Below, one piece after another: positions 21,127-31,087 of a stretch of DNA of 64,000 nucleotides (position 1 is the first letter of the stretch; each line of letters begins with the position of its first letter). Origin of the DNA: Chara braunii (lineage: Eukaryota > Streptophyta > Charophyceae > Charales > Characeae). The stretch spans positions 2,754,509 through 2,818,508 of the forward strand of contig BFEA01000046.1 in assembly GCA_003427395.1 (NCBI GenBank). The letters are read 5' to 3'. Made by a program: the position numbers and the translations under genes. The notes under the pieces were generated by a model. It was not told the origin of the DNA and searched no databases. It saw nothing but the letters and a program-made list of their open reading frames with translations.

Positions 21127-24100
21127 CCTGGTTTTTGGATATGACAGAAAGTAGGTTTGGTTTAAAAATTGAAGTACACCGCGCGAGTCGCGACAGCCTC
21201 AACGGTTTATGTTGACTGGAAGATTGACTAGAATAAAGGGTGTGTGGGCACGCGGATTTAAGGCGCGCGTGATCTTTTTATTTGTTGATGATTGAAAAGC
21301 CGACGTGATCGCCGACCATATTTTTTCCTTCTCATTAAATAGGGATTAAGAAGACTGCGTCTCGTTGGCTGATGTGCTAGCGTGCGACCTATGCGTACGT
21401 GCGAAGGACGGCATCGACAACAGTGTGACTCCTGAAGGCGTTGCGGTAGCTTGGCGCGTCGCACAGTGCCCGTGTGGTTAGGCGTCCGTAAGAGGACAAA
21501 TCTGGACTTGGGCGTCGTGTTAGTGGTTACGGCGTCGGGCGTTCACTAGGGAGATTCAGGGAGCGAGATCGGGCAGCGACGACGTGCGGATATCAGAGTA
21601 GCACGGAAGGATCGAGGGGTTGAGGGTCTGGCGGGGCTATCCCCCTTGGTTTCGCCGATGGCGACGGCGAGACGGTGTTAGCATCCCGTCCTTTTTTCCC
21701 CGTCTGTCGTCCCTTGACGGTTAGGATTTCCCTAGATACCTTATTATTTTTGTCGTCGCCCGCCAACCACGAATTGGCCGCGGCGCGACGAGCACCGGGC
21801 ACCTCAAAGTCCCCATTTGAATGTTTGCTACTGCCTCCGAAGGTCGCACCGGGCCCAGAGCACCAAGGCCACGCATAGGCCTTGCAGCGGGCCGTGTGCA
21901 GGTTCCGTGGACGAAAATCCGGGGGGTCTGTTGCTCCCTGAATTGTAGTTTTGAGAGGCAACCTCTGCAGAGGGCCGCACTCTCAGCTCCGCGGCCAGCC
22001 GTCTGAACAAGAGCTTGCCCTTTGGGGGGCCGAGGCAGCAACGGGCACTGTGTGCATCGAGGAAGCGGTAGCAACGGGCGCCAGCATTTAGGTGGTGGGC
22101 AGCGCTCAGGGAGCCGACTGTAGTTAGTAGGGGCGGGGAAAGGAAGTCAGGAAGTGGGGGAATGAAACCGGAGGGGTTTCTGTGCCGGGTACATGCGCGG
22201 AGTAGCCAAGCGGAGCAGCGGTAGAGGGAGGATGAAAGGAGGCAGCAGGTGCGCAGGGGGGGCGGAGGACTGAGGTAGCGGGGCTGACCGGGCAGCACTC
22301 CGCGACACCGGACGGACTGGACGGGTGGGGCTGTGCGTGCAGATGGAGCACATAAGTCGGGGCGGGTCCGACAGTCGGCTGTTTGGAAGGATTGAGCACT
22401 GTCGGACCGCGCAGCGTCGAAGAGCCCAGGTGGTGACAACGAGAGTGGAGGAGGGGAGTGCAGGCCGGTAGTGCGGAGTAGCTGTAAGGGAAAGAAATGA
22501 TGACCGTGGGGAAGGAAATGGGTGGAGCCGGAAGAGATAGCGCAGGGGACGACTGGGAAAAAGCGGGCAGGTGGCACAACAGCGGGCGAACCCGGACGGG
22601 GGCAGGCACCAGGTACATGTAGGAAGAGGAGGCAGCGAGGGGGGCGACTGCGTTGGTAGGAAGAAGAGACCGTGAGGCGGAGTGGCGGGCGCAGCGTGGG
22701 GCTAGCCGGGCGACGCAGCGCAGCAGGGGGCGGACTGAGGGCTGGACGCAGCAGCGAGAAGTGAGGGAGAGAGGAAGGGACCCGGGCACGAATTTGCGCC
22801 GGGTACATCCAGCGAAAAAGGGGGGTTGAGGATGGCGGACTGCGAGCTTGAGCGCAACGGGAAGCGAGATCACGACCGATTGGAGATGGAATTGGGGGAA
22901 GGAAGGACCATAGTGACCTTTTTTACCCCGGGCGAGTTCAATGGTGTACTTAGTTTGGTGAAAGAGTCAGTAGGTTAGAAGTTAGTGAAGAAAAGTCCCG
23001 CGCCGAGCTATGGCGGGAGGGGGAAAGGAAGAAGAGGAAACGGGCATATCTCGCCCGATTCCCAACGAAAACGGGCGAACAAAGATCGGTTTTGGGGGTT
23101 TTGAGGTGGTCCGGATTGAATGGCCGCGCCTGATTTTCAAGATGAGCAGCGGGTTGGCTGGTACGGCGCGTTTGAGCTGCGCCTGGTGTTGGCTGGCATA
23201 CGGATGAACTTGGCCGTGATGATGGCCAGGTGCTTTCAACTCTTGAGATGAGCACAGCAGGGTAGGAGGGAAGTATGTCGGGGTCAGACGGCTAAAGGTA
23301 GAGTGAGCAGTGAACGTACCTGCCCGTATTCTAGCGGGAAGTTCATGCCCATCTTCCGCACCTGATGGGCGGAGGAATAGTCGCGGTGTTAGTACCCCTG
23401 GGCTATATCTCAGTCGTGCTCCTCTTTATCTCAACCTCGGCTGTCGTCCTTGTCAAGGAGGTGACTGCCGCTGAGTGGCGATTGTGGTGGGGGGGGGGGC
23501 AAACCGTTTTTTTCTAATTATTGCTTTTTTTTTTTTTTTTTTTTTTTTACGACGGCTACTTCCTCAGCCTCGAAGTAGTAACCNCCGCCAATCGACCGAC
23601 CATTTCCCATTCGAAGGCCACCGCCGCCGTCATCTGTGACTAGTAGTAGTCCTGACTGCAGTCCTGAGTCCATCCGTCTCTGGCCGGATTTCGGCCAGAT
23701 ACAACTATTGACCGGTGTTTGCAAAGGATGCATCGGAGGAAAAGGGGTGACACGTACCAGGGCTCGCTGAGTGTGGACAAGGGACCGTCCAGGTCCATTA
23801 AAAGGAGAGGGTGAGCGCTAACTAGGAGGATGCGAGGATAACAGATAGAGGAGAGGGGAGAGGCTGGCGAGCAGCGGGAAGACCGCGTGCAGACGGGCGG
23901 GAATTGAACATCGCATGAAGGGAAAGGAGACTAGGAGATGGCGAGTAGCTGGAGGAATTCGAAGGGCTTACCTGCCGATCGTATGAATTCCCTCATGTGG
24001 CCCGTTCTGATTTTGGGCAAGCAGACGGAGTGAGTATCTGACTGTCGGCAGAAATGTAAAGGACTGATACTTATAAAATTACGGGTGCTGATGTGCGGCA

Positions 24101-24492
24101 GTGGGTTGTGAAGTCCTTGATGGGCTTTCCCACTCACAGGTGTTGCTGGACTTTGTGGGGTGTGGCTGCTGCTGGCTGCCGCTAGCCGCATGAGCTACTG
24201 CTGCACACTGTTGCGCGTTGCTACCGACGACTACTACTGTTGCCATTGACCGGCGCTGAGTATTACCGCTGCGTCTGAAGGCTGCTGCAGGCTGAGGGAA
24301 ACGACCGTTGCTGCGTCGGTGAACGGTATACGGACTGCTGCTACCGGCGACTATCGCTGTTGCTATTGATTGCCATGGAGCACTGCTGCTGCTGGTGCTT
24401 GCCGTTGTTGACTGTTTTGGGCTGCTGTGCGGCCGTGATTGGGCTGAGGGGAGGAGTTGAGCATTGGGAAGGTAATCTGACCGAGCAACTCG

Positions 24493-24865
24493 AGGGTTAG
24501 TGCTGCAAATTGGGATGCCGTCAGGGGGTTGACTGCGGCAATCTGATTCCTTTAACCAAGTTGTCAGTTGGCTGTCATTGTCGGGCNNNNNNNNNNNNNN
24601 NNNNNNNNNNNNNNNNNNNNNNNNNNNNNNNNNNNNNNNNNNNNNNNNNNNNNNNNNNNNNNNNNNNNNNNNNNNNNNNNNNNNNNNNNNNNNNNNNNNN
24701 NNNNNNNNNNNNNNNNNNNNNNNNNNNNNNNNNNNNNNNNNNNNNNNNNNNNNNNNNNNNNNNNNNNNNNNAGGGTTAGTGCTGCAAATTGGGATGCCGT
24801 CAGGGGGTTGACTGCGGCAATCTGATTCCTTTAACCAAGTTGTCAGTTGGCTGTCATTGTCGGGC
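24493..24865. other. N gap flanked by an identical 94-base duplication
   Basis: Positions 24587-24771 are 185 Ns. The 94 bases before the gap (24493-24586) and after it (24772-24865), starting AGGGTTAGTGCTGC and ending ATTGTCGGGC, are identical. Most likely one locus represented twice by unjoined contig ends rather than a biological repeat. Confidence 0.9.
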
Positions 24866-25132
24866 CCTCAAGCGACTGAAGATATCGAGGCCCTCTCCTG
24901 TGAGTTTAAGTGCACCCCTCTTGGATCTGAGAGTCTCAAAGTGACTCCTTCTGCCCGTCTTGTTCTAAGTCTAGTCCGTTTGGTTCTGAGAGGAAGGCGG
25001 CAGGCAGGATTGCAACCCGTAATCCGCGCCAAGGCCTCTGTGGAAGGTTGCCCCACCGATTGAGGGAGCTCTGCCGGAACTCAAGAGGAGTTCTGGAGGC
25101 AGGGAACTGAGTGGTAATTCCCTGATTCCCTC

Positions 25133-25138
25133 TATAAA
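25133..25138 (+). promoter_or_regulatory. Candidate TATA box of the 7.5 kb unit
   Basis: TATAAA in the context CCCTCTATAAACCCAGTC, matching the boxes at 9653 and 28968. It lies about 4.0 kb from the unit's start and 3.4 kb from its end. Confidence 0.5.
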
Positions 25139-25380
25139 CCCAGTCATAGCCCATATCTATACTTCTTTGTACGTTTGACTAATTGTGCTGCATGCATCCT
25201 GTACTTTGACTTGGTTTGACTTTCAGGATGCGAACTCAGACTGAGATAAAGAAATGTGTGTGCAAGTTCAGTTTCAGACTTTGTTTTGTTGCCTGAAAGC
25301 AGACTGTGAACAGAGGGGGTTGCATCTGGGGGAAGGTTGGGAGGAAGGCAGTGTTGCACGCACACTGATTGGGTCGTTAA

Positions 25381-26320
25381 GGCTGGGAGGTCCCCATAAG
25401 TTTGGGGAAGCCGAGCGCTTTGTTTATTTTTGGGTTGTGTGGAGCCTCAGGCCGCTTTATATGTTTAGGTAGCCTGAAGCTCGGGAGGCTGGGATGTCCC
25501 CATAAGTTTGGGTATCCCCAAACTTATGGGGACATCCAGTGCAGTGAACTGTATGGAGAGTCAGGACGCTCTATAACTTTAGGTGACCTGACTGCTCTGA
25601 TTTGTGAGGGTTTGACTGTGAACGACTTTCAGGGACCCAAGGCGCTCTATAAGTTTAGGTATTTTGGGTTGCCCTGTTTTATTTGGGGTTTTCTCAGTTT
25701 CGTTGGTTATGAACGAGGAGGTCTGAACCGCTCTATAAGTTCGGGTGGTTCGGCTCCTCTCGTGTTTTGTTCTGAGGGGGTAATTTTGGCAGGGGACAGA
25801 CCGCTCTATAAGTTTAGGTAGCCTGGCCTATTGCCTCACACAGATTGGATCAGAGAGAAACGAACGTGGCAGGGGACCATATATGTTCCATAAGATTGGA
25901 TGGTCTGGCCCAATGCCTCGCACATGCTGGAACCCGAGAGGTTACAATTTGGCTATACTTTATTATTATTTTATCTACGAACAGGCTAGTCAGGCACGGG
26001 TTCCATAAGATTGGATGGCCTGGCTATAGCTTATCATAAGTTGAAGAGAGTACAACTTAGAGTATAACTGAAGGTAACCTGGACCGACTGAGCATTGTTT
26101 CTAAGATGAATGACTCAGTCCTACGCCTCTTTGAAAACTAAGTTCAGAGAGGTATATATAACTTGGGTATTAAATAGTTCAGGGCGACTAAGCATTGTTT
26201 CTAAGATGAATGGCTTAGTCATATGCCCAAAGGAAGAGAAAAATAGTTGTGCAGCCTGTTCGTGTATACTTGATGGTTGAGTCAGGCATGTTCCATAAGA
26301 TTGGACGGTCTGGCTTTATG
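25381..26320 (+). repeat. Array of stem-loops with conserved loops, 7.5 kb unit
   Basis: At least ten inverted repeats spaced roughly 40-120 bases. Each encloses a loop of the type CTATAAGTTTAGGT or CCATAAGATTGGAT, and the last ones CATTGTTTCTAAGATGAATG. Stems differ but stay complementary: CCCC/GGGG (25392-25407), TCAGGC/GCCTGA (25447-25477), GTCAGG/CCTGAC (25560-25592), CAGGG-CCCAA/TTGGG-CCCTG (25630-25676), GAACC/GGTTC (25725-25751), AGTCAGGC/GCCTGGCT (25988-26025), GACTGAG/CTCAGTC (26086-26120), GACTAAGC/GCTTAGTC (26186-26220). One member, 25492-25537, is a perfect 21-bp palindrome with a 4-base loop. The array lies downstream of the TATA-like box, so it would be in RNA. Confidence 0.75.
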
Positions 26321-26604
26321 CCTTATGTAAGCAGGTTATAAAGGGGTAAATCATTGAAAGATTATGAACTATTGTTTGCTTAGGTTGACTTGGGGATGGT
26401 AAGAGTACTTACCTTTGTGGTTTGGCCTGCGTGTGACTGAGTGAGGCTACTACTTGGTTTGAGTTTCAGTTGGATAGGTAGTTGCTTTAGTCGCTCGCTA
26501 CGTGCTAGAGCCATAGGAGTTAGTTTCAATTTCTGCATTTTTTTAGCTTAGTTTTTTACTTGGATCAATTTTCGCATTTTCTGGGATCTTTTGTTATACT
26601 TGGT

Positions 26605-26850
26605 ATTGTATAAATTTTGGTACGGTACTTTCTCTACGGGAAGCGCTGCCGAAATTTTTACAAATCCAAGGAGTTGCTGCCAAAATCTTTGCTAATTCAG
26701 GGAGTTAAACAAAATTGGACTTTGGAAACTCAAAGGCTATTTCTGTTTTGATATTCGGGCTGATATAAATTTTGAAAAGACACTTTTCCTACGGGAAGCG
26801 CTGCCGAAATTTTCTTAGTTTAAAGGAGATAGACTATATTTTGACAGGTG
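26605..26850 (+). repeat. Repeated CGGGAAGCGCTGCCG motif, 7.5 kb unit
   Basis: Two full copies (near 26637 and 26785) and one degenerate copy (near 26675) of CGGGAAGCGCTGCCGAAA, each preceded by AAATTTTGG-like sequence that can pair with the following CCGAAATTT. AGCGCT is a self-complementary hexamer. Homologous repeats occur at 30300-30615 and, on the minus strand, 58290-58860. Confidence 0.6.
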
Positions 26851-28967
26851 GCGACTCTGGCGATCCACTCTGTATATGGGAGACTATGCTAGGGTGTGCC
26901 TTTGCTTTGGGCACTGCTTAAAGGTAGATTCAGGCTTAGTTAACTAAGAGGATTTGAGTGAGAATGTGTTATAAAGTTGTAGTCTCCATACACTTATGAT
27001 TTCAGCTTGGGGATTGGCCTGTCATGTGTTACAGGTCCTCTTGGTCGTTTGATTCAGGATTGAGACTAGTTTCATCTTGGTCCTACAAGGATCACATTCT
27101 GTTATCACTGATAACAGGTCGGTTGCCGATTCGTCGGTTTACGATTCAACTCCAATTCACTCCTGCCACTCAACCTAAAGGCTTTAGCCTTGTGATTTGA
27201 ACTGTTTTGTTGTCTTTTCACCTGGATTTTATTGAATGGCCATCCAACAAGAGTACTGAGTATTTATTTAAGAGTTGCACGAGTGAGGCTTGTATGGCTA
27301 GGGCGAGGGGTATGAGTGCAAAAAATGTTTGAAGTTGACTCCGTGTAGTACGTGCGCTTGTGTTGGACTTTTGATGTGATTGTAGGTATGTTTGTGGTTC
27401 AGACTCTGGATGTAACTGTCTGCGATTACATACATATATGGCTGAGAGGAGCCCCACTGTGACTGTGAGAAGTGATCGTCCTGTATAATTAACCCTTATA
27501 TATTATAAGTGCCCTGAGTGTTTGAGAGGCGACTGTGATTGTGCATAAGGGTTAACTAGATTGTGTCCTGAGAGAAGGGGGGTTCCCTTTTCACCCTTGC
27601 TTTTTAGAGTTTGTGTGGTTGGACGTTATAGTATGTGGCAGCCGTCAAAGTCAAACCCCTTGACTTCCGCCCAGGCCTGGAGTAGGTCTCATCTCCAGGG
27701 CAGTAAGAAGCGGATGCCACCACAGGTATGGACCTGTGTACCACCCACTCGGCACATGGTGCAGAAGAGGGTGTGTGGTGCTCAACCGCGCATGGCAGTT
27801 GTCCAGCGTCGAGAGATTAACCCTCAAGGCGCGTGTCAGTCGACACTTGAGTGTCGAACGCCACCCTCGAGACTAACGAGGACCGGGTGAGTATGGGTAC
27901 TACATAGTACGCCGTCATTGCGACCACTTGCATCCATTTGCATTGCGAGTCGATATGAGTTAGCCCTGCGTCCGCGCGGTTTTATATCAAGTTTCGCGCG
28001 CGACGCCTATCCGATTTCTGCGTCGAAAAGTTATGGGACGGCTACTGAAGGGACTAGGAGTGTTGTCGCGTTATTTGATGTGTGTGTGCGTGTGTTTTAT
28101 TTTTGTGTCGTAAAGTGGTGTGCGCGTGGTGTGTGGGATGCGTCCTAGTCGACCGACGACGAGCCGCGCTTAGGACTTCAGCCCCCCAAGATGTCGGTTC
28201 GCGTGCGGGCCCGATAGGCGTATTACCGCTCGTACCCCCTATGCTACAGCAAACGAGAAATGCCCTCGGCTGGTCCACCTTTGCGATTGCAACAGATTAG
28301 CTTTCGTACTGTGAACTGGTAGCTCGGCGGGGATACACCAACCGAAGGGAGGTGACAGCTCCCGTAAGGTGGAGGTAAGTTGTGCCTCGCGTAGGCCCTA
28401 TCCTGTCGTAGGGGCTCGCGAGAGGTATGGCTGGCGCACTCGGCCGGAGCGGCCTAAGGAAGCTCCATTTGTGTGTTCGCGGCAAGGTTGGTCCAACTCC
28501 TGCGTGACGCGGCCGAGAGGGTCCCGCGTCGCTATGTGCGGTGCCAGACCGATGCGATCGACAACGGTGTGATTTGTGGGTGTGATCAACTTATGCAAGG
28601 GGGTTACCGCTACAATTGGAAGGATCATTAGGGAGTCAATAGTCAATAGTTTGACTTCGGTTGACCAACACTTGCGCATGTTGGCCATTATTGCGGGACC
28701 CTCATGAGACTAAGAATTACAAGGCCATCTCCTGCGAGTTGAGTCAGTCCCACTCCTGTATCTCGAGAGTCTCAAACCTCTTATCTTCTGGCCTTCTTAC
28801 TCTCAGTCTAATCCTACTCAGAGAGGAAGGCGGCAGGCAGGATTGCAACTCATAGGACCGCATCAAGACTCTGTGGGGAGTCAACCCACCGATTGTGGGA
28901 GCTCTGCCGGAACTCAGGAGGAGTTTTGGAGGCAGGGAACTGAGACGTAAAGGTTTCGTCTTCCCTC

Positions 28968-28973
28968 TATAAA
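28968..28973 (+). promoter_or_regulatory. Candidate TATA box, copy B
   Basis: TATAAA in the same 20-base context as copy A, 3.37 kb before the unit's first CGACA end at 32340. Confidence 0.5.
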
Positions 28974-29264
28974 CGCAGTACAGCCCCTACTTGTATTCAT
29001 TACTATGTTTGACTGAGTATGTTCCCTGTCTCCCTATTTTGACTTTCAGTTTGGCCTTTAGGACACAATCCAGACTAAGTTAAGGAATGATTGTGCAAAG
29101 TCTGTTTCAGTTTTATTTTGACTGAAAGAAGATTGTGGGATTGCATCTGGGGGAAAGGTGGAAGGAAGGCAATATTGCATGTTTGACTTGGTTCACCAAA
29201 GGCTAGGAGAGTCTCCAGAAGTTTAGAGGGCTCAGTGCTGTGTTTATTTTGGATTGTTTGGAGC

Positions 29265-30005
29265 ATCAGACCATTTTATAAGTTTGGGTTGTCTGATTGC
29301 TCTGGAGGCTGGGAAGTCCCCATAAGATTGGGGAGACCCAGTGTTGTAAAATTGCATGGAGAGTCGGACCATTTTATAAGTTTAGATGGTTTGGTTGCTC
29401 TGACTTGCGAGGGCCGACTATAGTTGATCTTTTAGGAATCAGGCATTGTCCCATAAGTTTAGGTGGTTTGGTTGCCTTGTTTATTTTGGGTTTTTTCTGT
29501 TTCCTTTGGTTCTGAACGAGGAGGTTTGAGCATGTCTCATAAGTTTGGGTGACTCAACCTCTTCCTTCTTTGACTTTTAGAGAAATGAATCAGGCTGAGG
29601 ACAAAGACATGTTCCATAAGTGTTGGTGGTCTTGGTCCAACGCCCCACACATGCTGAAACCAGAAGGTTATAATTTGGTTAATTTTATTACTATTCTATC
29701 TATGGACAGGTTAGTCATACATGGTCCCATAAGTTTGGGTGGTCTGACTATAGCTTATCACCAACTGAAGAGAGTACTAATTAAGAATAAATTTGGGATG
29801 ATCGGTTAAGATGATCGGTTAAGTTATATGCTACATCAAAAGACTAAGTGCAGACAAGTATATAAAGTTGGGATATTTAAACAATCCAGGGTGACTAGGG
29901 TGGTCTAGTCATATGCCTAAAGAATAGAAAAATTGTTGTACCCTGTGTTTGTGTATACTCCATCACAGAGCTAGACATGTTCCATAAGTTCGGGTGGTCT
30001 AGTTT
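29265..30005 (+). repeat. Array of stem-loops with conserved loops, copy B
   Basis: Co-linear with the array at 25381-26320 but with different stems. Examples are ATCAGAC/GTCTGAT (29265-29297, perfect), CCCC/GGGG (about 29318-29333), TTGAG/CTCAA (29526-29557) and CTAGAC/GTCTAG (29971-30002, perfect). Loops keep CCATAAGTTTGGGTGGT. Copy A has ATCAGACC/GGTCTGAT at 9950-9982. Confidence 0.72.
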
Positions 30006-30299
30006 TATTTCTTGTGTAAGCTGGGTATAAAGGTGTAAATTATTGAAAGACTACGAACTATCGTTTGATAAGGTTAACTCGGGCTGGTGAGAGTACTCAA
30101 CTTTGTGGCTTGGTTTTATGTGTGGCTGAGTGAAATCACTACTTCGTCTGAGTTCAGATTGACAGGTAGTTGCTTTAGTTGCTCGCCACGTGCTATAACG
30201 ATAGAAGTTAGTTCAATTTCTGCATTTTCCTGAGCTAACTTAATTTTACTTAGATCAATTCTCGCATTTTCTGGGATCTTTTATTATACTTGGCTTTGT

Positions 30300-30615
30300 A
30301 TAAATTTTGGTAAGCTACTTCCTCTACGGGAAGTGTTGCCGAAATTTCTGCAAATCCAAGGAGTTTGTCAAATTTTAACTTTTCAAAGTTCAACTTGTCT
30401 AAAGTTCATATATGACTTAGTAAAAATCTGGAAAGTCTCCTTTTCTAAAGGGAGTGCTGCCAAAATTTTTGGTAATTTAGGGAGTTAGACAAAATTTGAC
30501 TTTGAAAGGTTGAATATTATTTCTGTTTTCAGACTGATATAAATTCTGGAAAGACACTTTTCCTACGGGAAACGCTGCCGTAATTTTCTTAGTTTAGAGG
30601 AGATAAATTACATTA
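30300..30615 (+). repeat. Repeated CGGGAAGCGCTGCCG motif, copy B
   Basis: Three copies near 30337, 30452 and 30565 (CGGGAAGTGTTGCCG, AAGGGAGTGCTGCC, CGGGAAACGCTGCCG), spaced about 115 bases. They are followed by GACAGGTGG at about 30619, also present near 26846 and, inverted, near 58265. Confidence 0.6.
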
Positions 30616-31087
30616 TGACAGGTGGTGATTCTGATAACCCACTCTATATGGGGGATATTTTGTCATAGGTCTACCTTTCTTTAGCCACCGCCTTAGAGGT
30701 AGACCTAGGCTTGGTTATTAGGAGAGTCTTGAGTAAGAATGTGTCATGGGAATTTGATCTCCATAGTTTGACGATTTAGCTTGGACGTTGACCAGTCGTA
30801 TGATACATGTCTTCTTTGGACATTCGATCCAGGATTTGGACTAGTTTCAGTCTGATCTCACGAGGATCATCTTCTGTTATCACTGATAACAAGTCGGTTG
30901 GTTGATCGCCGACTTGTCGGCTCACCACACAACTTTGCTTATACATGTGCCTCAACTTGGTTGCCTTAGCCCTGAGATTTGATATGTTTCCTTGAAAGTT
31001 TTAACCGGACTTCTTTTAAATGGCCATTATAAAGAATTTATTAGGTTTATGGAAAGTTGAACTATGACTCGGGCTTGAGTGTGTGAG

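Larger units (their letters stand above)
21094..28563 (+). mobile_element. Complete 7.5 kb LTR-like unit inserted in copy B, flanked by ACGG
   Basis: Begins TGTCGGCGCG and ends GATGCGATCGACA. Left flank ACGG (21090-21093) is repeated as right flank ACGG (28564-28567). The empty site in copy A is ACGG followed by TGTAACTTGTGGG (9249 on), and copy B resumes at 28568 with TGTGATTTGTGGG, so both ends and the duplication are defined. Internally it is a diverged relative of A and B: start hairpin (21101-21126), a CCGATT-type hairpin near 23056, GCTTACCTGCC near 23967, a GCTGCTG-rich tract (24160-24420), TATA-like box (25133), stem-loop array (25381-26320), CGGGAAGCGCTGCCG repeats (26605-26850) and the end block (27616-28563). 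The length includes 185 Ns and a 94-base assembly duplication. No second LTR-start motif is seen inside, so it behaves as a solo unit. Confidence 0.82.

Noticed and set aside
21828-22873. Long minus-strand ORFs (326 and 249 codons) rich in Pro, Ser, Leu and Arg
   Set aside because: They overlap each other in different frames, are pyrimidine-strand low complexity within the 7.5 kb unit, and have no domain. The purine-rich opposite strand explains the lack of stops.
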